The notes: generated by a model not told the origin, from the sequence alone. Shown: positions 1 to 9,614, counted from the first letter of the stretch. The stretch: DNA of 39,710 nucleotides from Porphyromonas uenonis 60-3 (GCF_000174775.1 NZ_ACLR01000180.1:1-39710), one strand, 5' to 3'. Translations and numbers: made by a program.

Positions 1-39
1 GGCCTGTTCAAGCTGTCTCACGGCTACAAATCGGTCTTT
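1..39 (-). CDS. IS3-family transposase OrfB, first 13 codons only (-1 frame)
   Basis: After a -1 slip on the A9G run the frame stays open to the window edge, reading KDRFVAVRQLEQA. The same frame at the other end of the window is open for 28 codons. OrfB carries the DDE catalytic domain in this family, but none of that domain is inside the window. The gene is cut by the window boundary, so nothing can be said about whether it is intact. Confidence 0.7.
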
Positions 40-389
40 TTTTTTAGATCAATGTGGTAGCGATTCAAGACCACTTCGAGTAGTGTTTTGTTGACCAAGG
101 CCTTGCTCTCAGCCTGGAAGAGGGCTGCTTTGAGGCGAGCGTTTTCACGCTTGAGTTCTGCGTACTCTGGATCTACGTCTTTGTTCTTGTTTGTCTTGCT
201 CATAGTGCTTTGGTTGGGTAACTCTACACCAAAGGTACGCAACCAATTTCGAATGGTGCGTGTGGTGATGCCGTAGCGCTGGCTGGTGGTGGCGATGCTC
301 TCGCCTGTGGCTAGGAGGTCATCGATGACTCTCCACTTGAAATCTAGGGGATATCCCTTTCGTCCTCGGTTACTTTTTTCTTGTTTCAT
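24..389 (-). CDS. IS3-family transposase OrfA
   Basis: A 121-residue protein identical to the one at 39277-39642. Residues about 14-50 form a helix-turn-helix of the HTH_Tnp_1 type (DFKWRVIDDLL, SQRYGITTRTIRNWL). Residues about 73-110 are rich in heptad leucines (PEYAELKRENARLKAALF), the usual OrfA leucine zipper for multimerisation. OrfA binds the IS ends. The last sense codons contain a run of nine A followed by G (complement of 36-45), a classic slippery sequence for -1 frameshifting into orfB to make the OrfAB transposase. The ATG at 389 lies 48 nt inside the IS end, a usual distance for this family. Confidence 0.92.
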   Translation of the reverse strand: MKQEKSNRGRKGYPLDFKWRVIDDLLATGESIATTSQRYGITTRTIRNWLRTFGVELPNQSTMSKTNKNKDVDPEYAELKRENARLKAALFQAESKALVNKTLLEVVLNRYHIDLKKKTDL

Positions 390-440
390 TGTTGTTGGGG
401 TTGGCTTCCCGACTGTGTACTATTTCAGGAGAGGACAGAC

Positions 441-480
441 GAAAAAAAAGAGGAGATGCCGATGAAGACATCTCCTCTCT
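441..480 (-). terminator. Rho-independent terminator of the clpC-htpG-tricorn operon
   Basis: A perfect 10-bp stem pairs 449-458 with 469-478 around a 10-nt loop. On the minus strand it is followed by a run of seven T (442-448). It lies about 95 nt past the stop of the tricorn-like gene and points the right way to end that operon. The IS boundary is only four bases further on, so the insertion landed just outside the terminator and left it intact. A weaker hairpin (about 492-517, 9 bp with one G-U pair) lies between the stop codon and this terminator. Confidence 0.85.
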
Positions 481-574
481 TGTGGAATTTAGTGGGGAGG
501 CGCGATGCTCCTCACTGAGTATGTTAGCCTTTAGGACACGGTCAACGAACCTTTACTGTCCAGTTAATTGGCTT

Positions 575-3500
575 TTATCGCTTAGGGAAGGTGGGCTGTG
601 GATGAGCTTTTACCTCCTCAAGGAGTACGCGTACAGCAGCTTCTAGCTGGCTGTCGTGTCCGTCGAGGACGCGACTGTAGTCGAGCGGTACCTGCACATC
701 GGGCTCGAGTTGCTTATTCTCGAGGAAGTCTCCTTGCTGGGTGCGATAACCTACGGCGGGGATGCCGAAGAAGAGTAGCGGGTTCTGCATCGTGACCCAG
801 TTGACCGAGGTCATAGTGCCTGGTACTGGCATACCGACGACCTTGCCCATTCCGAGGGTTTGGTAGACCCAAGGAGATCCGTGCGCATTGGAGTAGTCAG
901 CTTCGCAGACGAGCATGACTGAGGGCTTGGTCCAGCGCCTGCTAGGCATCGTGCAGTAGTTCTGTCCACGCACCTCTTGCTGTAGATAAGCCTTGCCACT
1001 GAAGAAGGTCTCAAGGTCTTCGTGCAGACGACCACCACCGTTGTAGCGGATGTCGATGATGATACCATCGCACTGGTAGTACTTGCCCATCACCTCGCTG
1101 TAGACGGTGCGGAACGCATCATCGCCCATGCTCGGGATGTGTACATAGCCGAGGCGACCATTCGAGAGACGCTGTACCTCAGCTTCGCGAGCCTTGACCC
1201 AGCGCTTGTAGAGTAGTCCCGAGAGTCGGCCAGATGAGATCGGACGGACAGCCTCGGTGATTTCCTTTTGCTCCTTATTACTATAGAAGGTGACAGCCGT
1301 GAGCGTGCCTGTAGCACCTGCGAGGAGGTTACGCCAGTCGGTGTGGTGGTCGATGCGTGTACCGTTGATCGCCACGATGCGGTCGCCAGGCTGTAACTTG
1401 GTCAGGTAGGTGTCAAAAGGACCGCCTGGCACAATCTCGTCAACGATAATCCCTTCGAGGGGTAGGGCATACCAATTATACAGCAGACCCAGATGAGCCG
1501 TAGGTGGCTCGCTAGAGCTTTGCCTATAGCCAGAGCCTGTGTGCGATACATTGAGCTCGCCAAGGATTTCGCTGAGCATCTCGGAGAAGTCCTCGCTCGT
1601 CGCAATGTGGGGCAAGAACTGGCGGTAGTGGTCGGTCAGACCCTTCCAGTCTACACCGTGCATGTCTGCTCGGTAGAAGCGTAGCCCCTCCTCGCGAACC
1701 ATAAAGTCGTACATCGCCTCACGCTCGGCGTAGCTGTCTAGCTCGACACGAGCACGGTAGTTGACTGACTCAAACTTCTTAGAGGCAGGCGTAAAGCACT
1801 GTACTCGGCCAGAGGATACGACGAAGATCTTATCTCCCTTGGGTGTGGGGCGCATGTAGGCACTGCCCGAGAGTTCTAGCTGGCGGAGCATGGAGGTATT
1901 GCCCTTGCGCAGATCTGTATGCCATAGGTTGTAACCGCCCTCAAAGGCTGAGAGGTAATAGAGGTTCTTGCCATCGGCATCGACATAAGCGTCTGCTAGG
2001 TCACTCGAATTGGGCGTGAGCCGTACGATGCGGTCTTCGAGACCCTTGACCTCGACGATGATCGGCTTGGTCTCATCCTTTTTCTTCTTGGCATTCTCGG
2101 CAGGAACGGGATCGGAGCCGTACTGCAAGGTGTCTAGTCCCGCGCGGTCGTAGAGGTCGCGCTCCTCGGGTGTCATGTTAAACTTCTCGTACGCCTTGCG
2201 ATTGAGGAAGACGAGGAAAGCGTCGCTCATAGAGCCCCACGAAGCGTGGTTGCGCATACCGTATCGGTCTGAGGTGAAGAGGATAGCATTGCCACCCATG
2301 ACCCAGCCCGTGAGGTTGCTGAAGTAACCCGTGTTGGTTAGGTTGATCACCTCGCCACCAGTAGCTCGTACCAAGCCCACATCTCCAAAGGGTGCATGTC
2401 TATTGGGTGTATATTCGAAAGCTATCCAGCGACTGTCAGGACTCCACTCGAAGCTGATGTAGCCGTGCATCTCGGGTTGATCCTTGCCACTGGTGACCTG
2501 CGTGAGCTTTTTGCTTGCTATGTCATAAGTATAGATGCACTTGCGATCTCCGACGAAGGCAATCTGCTTGCCATCGGGTGAGTACTGGGGGAGGGCTTGC
2601 TCCATCTTGCACTCGGGCATGAGGGGCTCCTCCTTGATAATGGTTGCGGAGGCGAAGTCTAGCTCTTTGTCCGAAGCGATGGTCGCCTTGTAGAGGATAT
2701 GCTTGCCGTCACGCCGTGAGTCATAGACGAGCGTCTTGCTGTCGGGACTCCAGGTGACACTCTCCTCGGCGCCAGAGCTCTGGGTGATGCGCTTCGTAGT
2801 GCCATGCTCGACAGAGGTGACGTAGACATCACCACGCATGATGAAGGCTAGCTGCTTGCCGTCACTGCTTGGCGTGAAGGAGCTACCACCACTGCTGGCT
2901 GTGCGACGGTACACTTTGTCCTTAGGTCCCTCGGAGCGCAGGGTGATCTGTACCTTCTGCGGGGAGCGTCCCTCGGTCATGGTGTAGAGGTCGCCATCAT
3001 AGGCGAAGCAGAGCCGTCCAGAGCGTGAGATGCTGAGGAAGCGAACGGGGTGATTGCGGAAGCTGGTCACCTGCTGAGCGGTCTGCTCACCGATGCGCTG
3101 CTTCCAGACGTTGAGCGAATTGCTCTTGCCACGCTCGCTGAGGAAGTAGACGGTCTGGTCATCGGGCCCGAAGACGGGGGAGAGGTCTTCGCCTGGCTCT
3201 AGTGTGCAGGCGGTCGTGACTCCACTTTTGGGGTCTACTATATAAATGTCTCGTGTGACGGAGCTGGTGTGGTGCTTGCGCCACTTATTCTCAAAGCCCT
3301 TGATGTCCTGCGCTACGTAGCGGTCGCCACGATGGCTGAAGGTGACAGCCTCCAGTGGACGAGCGTTGTAGAGCATAGGCGTGCCACCATCGACAGGTAT
3401 CATGTAGAGCTGTGAGAGGATGCCCGAAGGATTGAGCGCACTGGTGGCAGGCTGCTGGAGTGCCTCGGACATAATGATAAAACGACCGTCGGGTGTGTAG

Positions 3501-3868
3501 CACTCGACGGTATGGCTATTGCCCGAGTGGTGAGTGATGCGCTTGACATCTCCACCGAGGGCTGACATAGTATAGATGGAGCGGTGCCCATCACGATTGC
3601 TCATGAAAGCGATACGCTTGCCATCGGGACTCCATGTGGGGTGTGACTCGTACCCATCGGAGCCAGTCAGGAGACGCGCCTCGCCACCGATAGCGTCGAC
3701 AATGTAGATGTCGCCTTGGTAGCAAAAGGCTATCTGATTACCATCTGGTGAGATCTGGGCATAGCGTAGCCAGCGGGGTGTCTCCTGCGCTACAGCCCCC
3801 ACGAGCCAGGTGGCTGAGAGGGCTAGTAGGAGTAGGAGACGCTTGCAAAGGGAAGTGTTCCTCTTCAT
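575..3868 (-). CDS. Secreted tricorn-like S41 serine peptidase
   Basis: A 1097-residue protein close to the length of Thermoplasma tricorn (about 1070). Residues 1-27 look like a signal peptide ending AVA, so it is probably periplasmic, unlike cytosolic archaeal tricorn. From about residue 35 to 700 there are many PD40/WD40-like blades (ISPDGNQIAF, WSPDGKRIAF, YSPDGKQIAF), matching the two beta-propellers that gate substrates. A PDZ domain follows at about 792-875, then the S41 core. The candidate catalytic His is H776 in LNVSHTG. The candidate nucleophile is S993 in CEADYSNAHG, which lines up without gaps with the Ser of Tsp (NRGSASASE) and tricorn (NEYAGSDGD). The likely role is trimming peptides for an amino-acid-fermenting cell. 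It sits 23 nt behind htpG and is probably the last gene of that operon. Confidence 0.88.
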   Translation of the reverse strand: MKRNTSLCKRLLLLLALSATWLVGAVAQETPRWLRYAQISPDGNQIAFCYQGDIYIVDAIGGEARLLTGSDGYESHPTWSPDGKRIAFMSNRDGHRSIYTMSALGGDVKRITHHSGNSHTVECYTPDGRFIIMSEALQQPATSALNPSGILSQLYMIPVDGGTPMLYNARPLEAVTFSHRGDRYVAQDIKGFENKWRKHHTSSVTRDIYIVDPKSGVTTACTLEPGEDLSPVFGPDDQTVYFLSERGKSNSLNVWKQRIGEQTAQQVTSFRNHPVRFLSISRSGRLCFAYDGDLYTMTEGRSPQKVQITLRSEGPKDKVYRRTASSGGSSFTPSSDGKQLAFIMRGDVYVTSVEHGTTKRITQSSGAEESVTWSPDSKTLVYDSRRDGKHILYKATIASDKELDFASATIIKEEPLMPECKMEQALPQYSPDGKQIAFVGDRKCIYTYDIASKKLTQVTSGKDQPEMHGYISFEWSPDSRWIAFEYTPNRHAPFGDVGLVRATGGEVINLTNTGYFSNLTGWVMGGNAILFTSDRYGMRNHASWGSMSDAFLVFLNRKAYEKFNMTPEERDLYDRAGLDTLQYGSDPVPAENAKKKKDETKPIIVEVKGLEDRIVRLTPNSSDLADAYVDADGKNLYYLSAFEGGYNLWHTDLRKGNTSMLRQLELSGSAYMRPTPKGDKIFVVSSGRVQCFTPASKKFESVNYRARVELDSYAEREAMYDFMVREEGLRFYRADMHGVDWKGLTDHYRQFLPHIATSEDFSEMLSEILGELNVSHTGSGYRQSSSEPPTAHLGLLYNWYALPLEGIIVDEIVPGGPFDTYLTKLQPGDRIVAINGTRIDHHTDWRNLLAGATGTLTAVTFYSNKEQKEITEAVRPISSGRLSGLLYKRWVKAREAEVQRLSNGRLGYVHIPSMGDDAFRTVYSEVMGKYYQCDGIIIDIRYNGGGRLHEDLETFFSGKAYLQQEVRGQNYCTMPSRRWTKPSVMLVCEADYSNAHGSPWVYQTLGMGKVVGMPVPGTMTSVNWVTMQNPLLFFGIPAVGYRTQQGDFLENKQLEPDVQVPLDYSRVLDGHDSQLEAAVRVLLEEVKAHPQPTFPKR

Positions 3869-3891
3869 AAAACGGGTATTCTTAGGGGTAT

Positions 3892-5961
3892 TTACTTAGA
3901 CGAAAGAAGTTCGGTGGTGCGCTTGATGAACTCTTGTAGGGCAACGCCTCGTAGTTCACCAGCTGAGAGTAAAGCCAACTCAACGATGTGACGTATCATA
4001 GGCTGCTTCTCGGCATACTGGTCGAAGGAGCTTTGCATCTCGCCGTGTAGCTCTTCTTGCTGCTTGTGGAGAGCCTCCTTCTTATCTTGTAGCTCTTTCT
4101 TTTGCTCCTCGGTAGGCTCGGTCTGCTCCTTGGCCTCCTTATCTAGCTCTGTGACTTGCTCTTGGAGCGTGGCGAGCTGAGAGCGTAGGGTGGCGAGCTG
4201 TGGCTCAAGCTCTTTGCCCTCACCCTCTAGCAAGCTCTTGATGAGCGGGTGGTCAGCGTTGAGTACGAGCGAATAGCTGTCGGGGAGTGAGTTGTAGAAG
4301 GAAGCTCCAGGCTGATACTGCGACATCTCCTTCATACGGCGCATCCACTCCATACGGGTGATTACTGCCGGCTGAGCCTCCTGACCCATGTTGCGTAGGA
4401 AAACCTGATAGTTGACTTCGCCCGTCGGGAGTGCCTTGGCAAAGAGACTGCGCATGATCTCAGTCTCATGTGCGGAAGCGTCGGTCGTCGTGTCGTCACG
4501 CTGGATCAATTGGTCAACTGTGTCGCTGTCTACACGTACGAAGTGCGTGTTCTCCCACTTTTGCTCTAGATGATTGAGTAGGGGCGTGTCGAGCATGCCG
4601 TGCATGTGAAGTACGTTGTACCCCTTAGCTTCGGCAGCCTGAATGTAGCTGTACTGCGCTTCAGGATCGGTAGCGTAGAGGTAGACGAGCTTGCCGTCCT
4701 TGTCGGTCTGATTGCTCTTGACCAGCTCACGATACTCCTCAGGCGTGTAGAACTTCCCAGCGACGTCCTCCAGTAGGAGCAGCGACTTAAGCGCACGCTC
4801 CTCCATCTTCTCATCGGTGAGGATACCATAATGTATGAAGACGGAGAGATCGGGCCACTTAGCCTCGTAGGTGGGGCGGTCATTCTTCATGATCTCCTCC
4901 AGCTTGTCGGCTACCTTCTTGGTGATGTAGCTACTGATCTTCTTGACATTGCTGTCGGACTGTAGGTAAGAGCGCGACACATTGAGCGGGATGTCTGGCG
5001 AGTCGATCACACCGTGGAGCAAAGTCAAGTACATAGGCACGATGTTCTCCACTTCGTCAGTCACAAAGACCTGATTGCAGTAGAGCTTGATTTTGTTGCT
5101 CTGCAGATCCACCTTGTTGCTCACCTTGGGGAAGTAGAGTACGCCAGTCAAGGTGAAGGGGTAGTCCACATTAAGGTGTATCCAAAAGAGTGGCTCGTCA
5201 GCGCCTGGGTAGAGCTTGCGGTAGAACTCACGATAGTCCTCGTCCGTAAGGTCTTGTGGCTTGCGGAGCCAGAGCGGGTTGGTATCGTTGATCACATTGT
5301 CCTCATCGGTGTCCTGCATCTTGCCGTCCTTCCACTCTTGCTTCTTGCCAAAGATGATGGGGATCGGGAGGAAGCGACAATACTTCGTCAGTAGCTCCTC
5401 GATGCGTGCCTGCTCGAGGAACTCGCTGCTCTCTTCGTCCAGATGCATAATAATGTCGGTGCCACGCTCGGTACGGCTGCCCGTACTCATCTCGTAAGCG
5501 GGCGAACCGTCACAGCTCCAGTGGACAGGTTGCGCATCTGGCTGGTAGGAGAGAGTGTCTATCTCGACACGCTCGGAGACCATAAAGGCTGAGTAAAAGC
5601 CTAGTCCGAAGTGCCCGATGATATTACCTGAAGCATCTTTGTACTTCTCCAGAAAGTCCTCTGCTCCAGAGAAGGCTATCTGATTGATGTAGCGCTCCAC
5701 CTCGTCGGCGGTCATGCCGATGCCGTAGTCTCGTACGGTGAGTGTGCGCGCCTCCTTATCTAGTAGGACCTCTACACGGAGATCCTCAGTGCTGCCCACC
5801 TCCGTGCCACGAGCTATCAGAGTGCGTAGCTTGGTCGTCGCATCAACTGCGTTGGATACGATCTCACGAAGGAATATATCATGCTCACTATAGAGAAACT
5901 TCTTGATGACGGGGAATATGTTTTCACTCGTAACCCCGATTTGTCCTTTATTACTATTCAT
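3892..5961 (-). CDS. htpG: Molecular chaperone HtpG (Hsp90)
   Basis: A 689-residue cytosolic Hsp90, longer than the 624 residues of E. coli HtpG. The GHKL ATPase domain is at about 1-225: REIVSNAVDA supplies E33 and N37 for ATP/Mg2+ binding, DYGIGM is the next motif, and GHFGLGFYSAFMV forms the lid glycine motif. The middle domain (about 230-500) contains the conserved LNVSRSYLQSD stretch. The extra length is mainly a charged coiled coil at about 580-645 (many E, K, Q and L), before a short C-terminal dimerisation end. The gene starts 31 nt behind the clpC-like stop and lies 23 nt ahead of the tricorn-like protease, so the three are probably co-transcribed. Confidence 0.97.
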   Translation of the reverse strand: MNSNKGQIGVTSENIFPVIKKFLYSEHDIFLREIVSNAVDATTKLRTLIARGTEVGSTEDLRVEVLLDKEARTLTVRDYGIGMTADEVERYINQIAFSGAEDFLEKYKDASGNIIGHFGLGFYSAFMVSERVEIDTLSYQPDAQPVHWSCDGSPAYEMSTGSRTERGTDIIMHLDEESSEFLEQARIEELLTKYCRFLPIPIIFGKKQEWKDGKMQDTDEDNVINDTNPLWLRKPQDLTDEDYREFYRKLYPGADEPLFWIHLNVDYPFTLTGVLYFPKVSNKVDLQSNKIKLYCNQVFVTDEVENIVPMYLTLLHGVIDSPDIPLNVSRSYLQSDSNVKKISSYITKKVADKLEEIMKNDRPTYEAKWPDLSVFIHYGILTDEKMEERALKSLLLLEDVAGKFYTPEEYRELVKSNQTDKDGKLVYLYATDPEAQYSYIQAAEAKGYNVLHMHGMLDTPLLNHLEQKWENTHFVRVDSDTVDQLIQRDDTTTDASAHETEIMRSLFAKALPTGEVNYQVFLRNMGQEAQPAVITRMEWMRRMKEMSQYQPGASFYNSLPDSYSLVLNADHPLIKSLLEGEGKELEPQLATLRSQLATLQEQVTELDKEAKEQTEPTEEQKKELQDKKEALHKQQEELHGEMQSSFDQYAEKQPMIRHIVELALLSAGELRGVALQEFIKRTTELLSSK

Positions 5962-5991
5962 AAGCTTGTATTGTTTGTCTAGTTTGATGGC

Positions 5992-8900
5992 TTATCGCTC
6001 ACCACCCTTCTGACTCGTTGAGGTGAAAGAGGGTAGTGCGAAGCCTAGTGTTGCTTCATCGCTCTTTGCTTTCGACTCCTTTTGCGGCAGACGCTTGTCC
6101 ACCTCCATGAGGAGTTCGCCCTCAGAGACACGCAGGCGCACCGTGTCGCCCACATTCGCCTCACCATCGAGGATGAGATCCGTCAGCTTGTCCTCGATCC
6201 AGTGACGCAAGGCACGTCTGAGCGGTCTAGCGCCGTACTCTAGGTCAAAGCCCACATCGGCGAGCTTGTCCTTTGCAGAGGGAGTGACCACGAGGTTGTA
6301 GCCCTGCTCGGTGATACGTGCCATGATAGGACGTAGCTCCACATCTACGATCTTGCGAATGTCCTCCTTCTCCAGGCTGGCGAAGTAGATCGTATCATCA
6401 AGACGGTTGAGGAACTCAGGGCTAAAGTGCTTCTTGAGTTGCTTGCTCAGCAAAGCCTCTTGCTCCGTCTGACTAAGCTGCACCTCCTGACGGAAGCCAA
6501 CGCCAGCGCCAAAGTCCTTGAGCTGGCGCGTACCAATGTTGCTCGTCAGTATGATGACCGTATTCTTGAAGCTCACATGCGTTCCATCGGCAGCGGTGAT
6601 AAAGCCATCGTCGAGGATCTGCAGGAGTATATTGTAAACGTCTGGGTGCGCCTTCTCCAGCTCGTCAAAGAGTACGACCGAGTAAGGCTTGCGTCTCACC
6701 TGCTCCGTGAGCTGTCCGCCCTCATCGTAGCCAACGTAGCCAGGGGCTGCACCCACGAGACGAGAGACGTTGAACGACTCCATATACTCACTCATATCAA
6801 TACGTATGAGTGCGTCCTCATCGTCAAAGAGTAGCTCGGCAAGCTTCTTTGCTAGATAGGTCTTGCCGACACCCGTCGGTCCGAGGAAGAGGAAGCTTCC
6901 GATGGGTCGCTTGTCGCTACCCAAGCCGAGGCGGTTACGCTGTATCGCTTTGACCACCTTATTGATCGCATCGTCCTGACCGATCACTATATCCTTGAGC
7001 GTCTGGCGCATCTGGCGTAGCTTAGCGTGCTCCTCCTGACTAATGTTAGAGATAGGCACACCGCTCATCATGGAGACCGTCTTGGCGACCGCCTCCTCAT
7101 CTACTGGTAGATAGGTGCCCGCCTCCTCGGCATGCGCCTTCTCTAGCTCCTCGTCCACCTCTTTCTGGACTAATTCTTCCTGCACTTTGAGCGTCATGGC
7201 AGTGTCGTAGTTGCTCTCGCGTACTGCTTTGTCACGAGACGCACGATAGGTACGTAGCTGCTGTCTGAGCGAAGCGACCTTGTCGCTCTCACCCAGCTTG
7301 CCCTTGAGGTGCATACTCGCTCCCACCTCGTCTAGGACGTCAATAGCCTTGTCGGGGAAGTAGCGATCGTAGATATATCTATTGGTCAGGCGCACCATAG
7401 CGATCAAAGCCTCGTCGCTGTAGTGTACGTGGTGAAACTCTTCATACCGTCCTCGTAGCTGACGCAATATCTCGAGCGTCTCCTCGGGCGTGTTTGGCTC
7501 GATCATCACCTTCTGAAAGCGACGCGCCAAGGCTCCATTCTTCTCAATGGTCCTGCGATACTCATCCAGTGTGGTCGCTCCGATCACCTGTATCGTACCA
7601 CGCGCTAGGGCGGGCTTGAGCATATTGGAGGCATCCATACTGCCCTCTGTCGAGCCTGCACCCATCAGCGTGTGGATCTCGTCAAAGAGTAGGATCGTAT
7701 TGCCCAGCATCTCAGCCTCCTTGAGCAGCGCCTTAAATCGCTCCTCAAAGTCTCCTCTGTAGCGTGTGCCAGCTAGCATCTGTGCCAAGTCTACGCTGTA
7801 AAGCACCTTGCCACGAAGCTTGTAGCTCACCTCATCGCGAGCTAAGAGCTGTGCCAAGCCCTCGGCAACGGCTGTCTTACCGACACCCGCCTCGCCAATC
7901 AGTACGGGATTGTTCTTCTGTCGGCGACAGAGGATGTGCGTGATACGCTCTAGCTCCTTAGCACGTCCGATCATGGGATCTAGCTTACCATCCTTAGCAA
8001 GCTGGTTAAGGTTGGTCGCAAAGGCATCTAGCGCAGGTGTCTTAGAGCGCTTGCTAGACTTCTTAGAAGCCTTTTCCTCTTTGCCACTCTCGCCCTCGGC
8101 AGATAGGTCAAAGGGATTGCTCCCTGAGTTTTGCGTTACCTTGCTCTGCTCGTGACGTATGATCGCCTTGATATGCTCTTGTATCTCTTCGGGTAGCTCC
8201 TCTAGAGGCACAGCACGCATAGAGTTTTTGTCGGGCTCGCCGTTGGGATTGTTTTGAGAGACGAAGACCTCTACTTGCTTTACAATGCCATTAGGCTCAA
8301 AGTCGCTAGCAGGCTCCTTCGCCTGGGTATCGTCTGATGCGGACAGGTCCGAAAAAGTTCTCTCAAAAGACTCTTGCCACGAGGCGATATTTAGCTCCTG
8401 GCGCATCTCCTCTGACAATGCGTCAGGCATCCCCATCATAGCTGTGGAGAGGATCGTCTGGAGCATCTGCTCCTCCGCCTCGGCACTGGCTATCGCCTGC
8501 ACCTCTACAGAGGTCGCTTTAGCACTATGCTCTAGGCTATTCTGCACATAGCTAGCTAGGATATCTTCCTTAGCTGGACGAGAGGTTATGTATGGCCATG
8601 GATAAATGTCTGGTTGCCCCTCGTGTAGCATGTAGGCTACGATACGCGGTGCGTCAATCACGGGGAAGTCATCATGATTAGGGAAAATCTCCCACGCCCC
8701 CTCTAGTATGGACTTCAGCTGATCATGGTAGTAGCGTACAAGCTCTGCACTGGGCATCGTGTACTGACTCTGATCGATGATGCTCTGGATTTGCTTGTAG
8801 TACCCAGTCATCGTTGGCTCCTCACAGAGCGTGTATTGTAGTTGAGAGAGCGGTATATTCAGAGCATGCAAGATGAGGACACTTGGGAAGGTGTCTTTAC

Positions 8901-9027
8901 TACGAGCTAAGTCGATAAAGAGTGGCTTAGAGAGATCTAATTGCTTCCCCGAACGTAGTCCGATAGCGCAAGCTCTAGCAAAAGCTCTGACCACTTGGTT
9001 ACTTATTTGGTATGGCGTGAAGTTCAT
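5992..9027 (-). CDS. clpC: ClpC-type AAA+ unfoldase with long N-terminal region
   Basis: A 1011-residue double-ring AAA+ protein. D1 has Walker A GEAGVGKT (378-385) and Walker B LLFDEIH (446-452). A short middle domain with UVR-like helices (about 583-627) is the ClpC rather than ClpB pattern. D2 has Walker A GPTGVGKT (716-723) and Walker [11 protein letters not shown]. The tripeptide VGF at 843-845 fits the ClpP-binding loop consensus, so it probably feeds substrates to ClpP. The usual ClpC is about 810-850 residues. Here some 330 residues precede D1: a diverged Clp N domain, then an acidic linker and a Ser/Lys-rich stretch. It leads the operon with htpG and the tricorn-like protease, downstream of the promoter at 9153-9182. 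The exact symbol (clpC versus a generic clp ATPase) is less certain than the family. Confidence 0.92.
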   Translation of the reverse strand: MNFTPYQISNQVVRAFARACAIGLRSGKQLDLSKPLFIDLARSKDTFPSVLILHALNIPLSQLQYTLCEEPTMTGYYKQIQSIIDQSQYTMPSAELVRYYHDQLKSILEGAWEIFPNHDDFPVIDAPRIVAYMLHEGQPDIYPWPYITSRPAKEDILASYVQNSLEHSAKATSVEVQAIASAEAEEQMLQTILSTAMMGMPDALSEEMRQELNIASWQESFERTFSDLSASDDTQAKEPASDFEPNGIVKQVEVFVSQNNPNGEPDKNSMRAVPLEELPEEIQEHIKAIIRHEQSKVTQNSGSNPFDLSAEGESGKEEKASKKSSKRSKTPALDAFATNLNQLAKDGKLDPMIGRAKELERITHILCRRQKNNPVLIGEAGVGKTAVAEGLAQLLARDEVSYKLRGKVLYSVDLAQMLAGTRYRGDFEERFKALLKEAEMLGNTILLFDEIHTLMGAGSTEGSMDASNMLKPALARGTIQVIGATTLDEYRRTIEKNGALARRFQKVMIEPNTPEETLEILRQLRGRYEEFHHVHYSDEALIAMVRLTNRYIYDRYFPDKAIDVLDEVGASMHLKGKLGESDKVASLRQQLRTYRASRDKAVRESNYDTAMTLKVQEELVQKEVDEELEKAHAEEAGTYLPVDEEAVAKTVSMMSGVPISNISQEEHAKLRQMRQTLKDIVIGQDDAINKVVKAIQRNRLGLGSDKRPIGSFLFLGPTGVGKTYLAKKLAELLFDDEDALIRIDMSEYMESFNVSRLVGAAPGYVGYDEGGQLTEQVRRKPYSVVLFDELEKAHPDVYNILLQILDDGFITAADGTHVSFKNTVIILTSNIGTRQLKDFGAGVGFRQEVQLSQTEQEALLSKQLKKHFSPEFLNRLDDTIYFASLEKEDIRKIVDVELRPIMARITEQGYNLVVTPSAKDKLADVGFDLEYGARPLRRALRHWIEDKLTDLILDGEANVGDTVRLRVSEGELLMEVDKRLPQKESKAKSDEATLGFALPSFTSTSQKGGER

Positions 9028-9152
9028 TCGTATATATTATCTCTTGAGAGTGAATTATGTAGTGCCTTGTACCGCTTAGACGGCTCTAGCACTGGGCAAT
9101 ACATGCAGAGGAATAGCACAGCTAGGCACCCTCGTGCAATAGTCTCACCGTG

Positions 9153-9182
9153 TAAAGGTACTCAAAAACTATACCACGGCAA
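9153..9182 (-). promoter_or_regulatory. Promoter of the clpC-htpG-tricorn operon
   Basis: On the minus strand TTG (9182-9180), a 19-nt spacer and TACCTTTA (9160-9153) match the Bacteroidetes -33/-7 promoter, with one deviation in the last base of TAnnTTTG. The leader to the clpC ATG at 9027 would be about 120 nt. Between 9183 and 9325 I see no gene and no other clear signal. Confidence 0.65.
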
Positions 9183-9325
9183 GGGATACGACTTATCATC
9201 AGTCGTCTCTATGCCTTAGATAGACGAAATAGACAGACGATATGGAGGATAGGACAAATTGACCCAACGGTGGGTGTTGCAAAAGTCAACAGGCTTCAAC
9301 GGTGTAGGCTGAGGTAGGGTAGTGC

Positions 9326-9384
9326 AAAAAGAGAGAGACCTACTGAAGCCTCATCTATGTAAGGTCATCCAATAGGTCTCTCTC
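9326..9384 (-). terminator. Terminator of the tRNA cluster
   Basis: A perfect 12-bp inverted repeat (9331-9342 with 9373-9384, AGGTCTCTC type) encloses a 30-nt loop. On the minus strand it is followed by five T (9330-9326). It starts a few bases beyond the 3' end of tRNA-Leu(GAG), so it probably ends transcription of the three tRNA genes. Confidence 0.8.
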
Positions 9385-9388
9385 GTAG

Positions 9389-9472
9389 TACGCAGGATGA
9401 GAGTCGAACTCACACACCATTGCTGGCACTACCCCCTCAAAGTAGCGTGTCTACCAATTCCACCACCTGCGC
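9389..9472 (-). tRNA. tRNA-Leu(GAG)
   Basis: An 84-nt class II tRNA. The acceptor strand GCGCAGG pairs with CCTGCGT (one G-U pair) and the discriminator is A; the CCA is not encoded. The D-arm reads TGGTGGAATTGGTAGACACG, typical of tRNA-Leu. The anticodon loop TTGAGGG gives anticodon GAG. A long variable arm and the T-arm GAGTTCGACTC are present. It is the last gene of the cluster before the terminator. Confidence 0.95.
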
Positions 9473-9530
9473 ATACATTATATTATATAGTCTCCCTTAC
9501 AGCAACTACTACGCTTGTAGCAACTCTAGG

Positions 9531-9614
9531 TGCCCAAGACAGGAATCGAACCTGCACAAACTTGCGTTTACTAGTACCTGAAACTAGCGCGTCTACCAGT
9601 TCCGCCACTTGGGC
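9531..9614 (-). tRNA. tRNA-Leu(CAG)
   Basis: An 84-nt class II tRNA with acceptor GCCCAAG pairing with CTTGGGC and discriminator A; CCA is not encoded. The anticodon loop TTCAGGT sits in a 5-bp stem CTAGT/ACTAG, giving CAG. The long variable arm and T-loop GGTTCGATTCC are clear. It lies 58 nt upstream of tRNA-Leu(GAG) in the same orientation. Confidence 0.95.

Larger units (their letters stand above)
1..437 (-). mobile_element. IS3-family insertion sequence, 5' part (truncated by window edge)
   Basis: The sequence from 437 down to 1 on the minus strand matches the reverse complement of 39229-39665. It covers the left terminal end, all of orfA and the first codons of orfB. The outer end begins TGTCCTCTCCTGAAATAG at 437-420; IS3-family ends usually start with TG. 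The shared sequence stops at 437, where this copy meets an A-run of a terminator and the other copy meets a 121-nt repeat, which fixes the IS boundary to within about one base. The rest of orfB and the right terminal repeat are outside the window, so target duplications cannot be tested here. Confidence 0.9.

Noticed and set aside
575-3868. Loss of the catalytic Ser in the tricorn-like protease
   Set aside because: A shifted alignment puts Ala at the nucleophile position, but the gap-free alignment to Tsp and tricorn places S993 there, so the active site appears intact.
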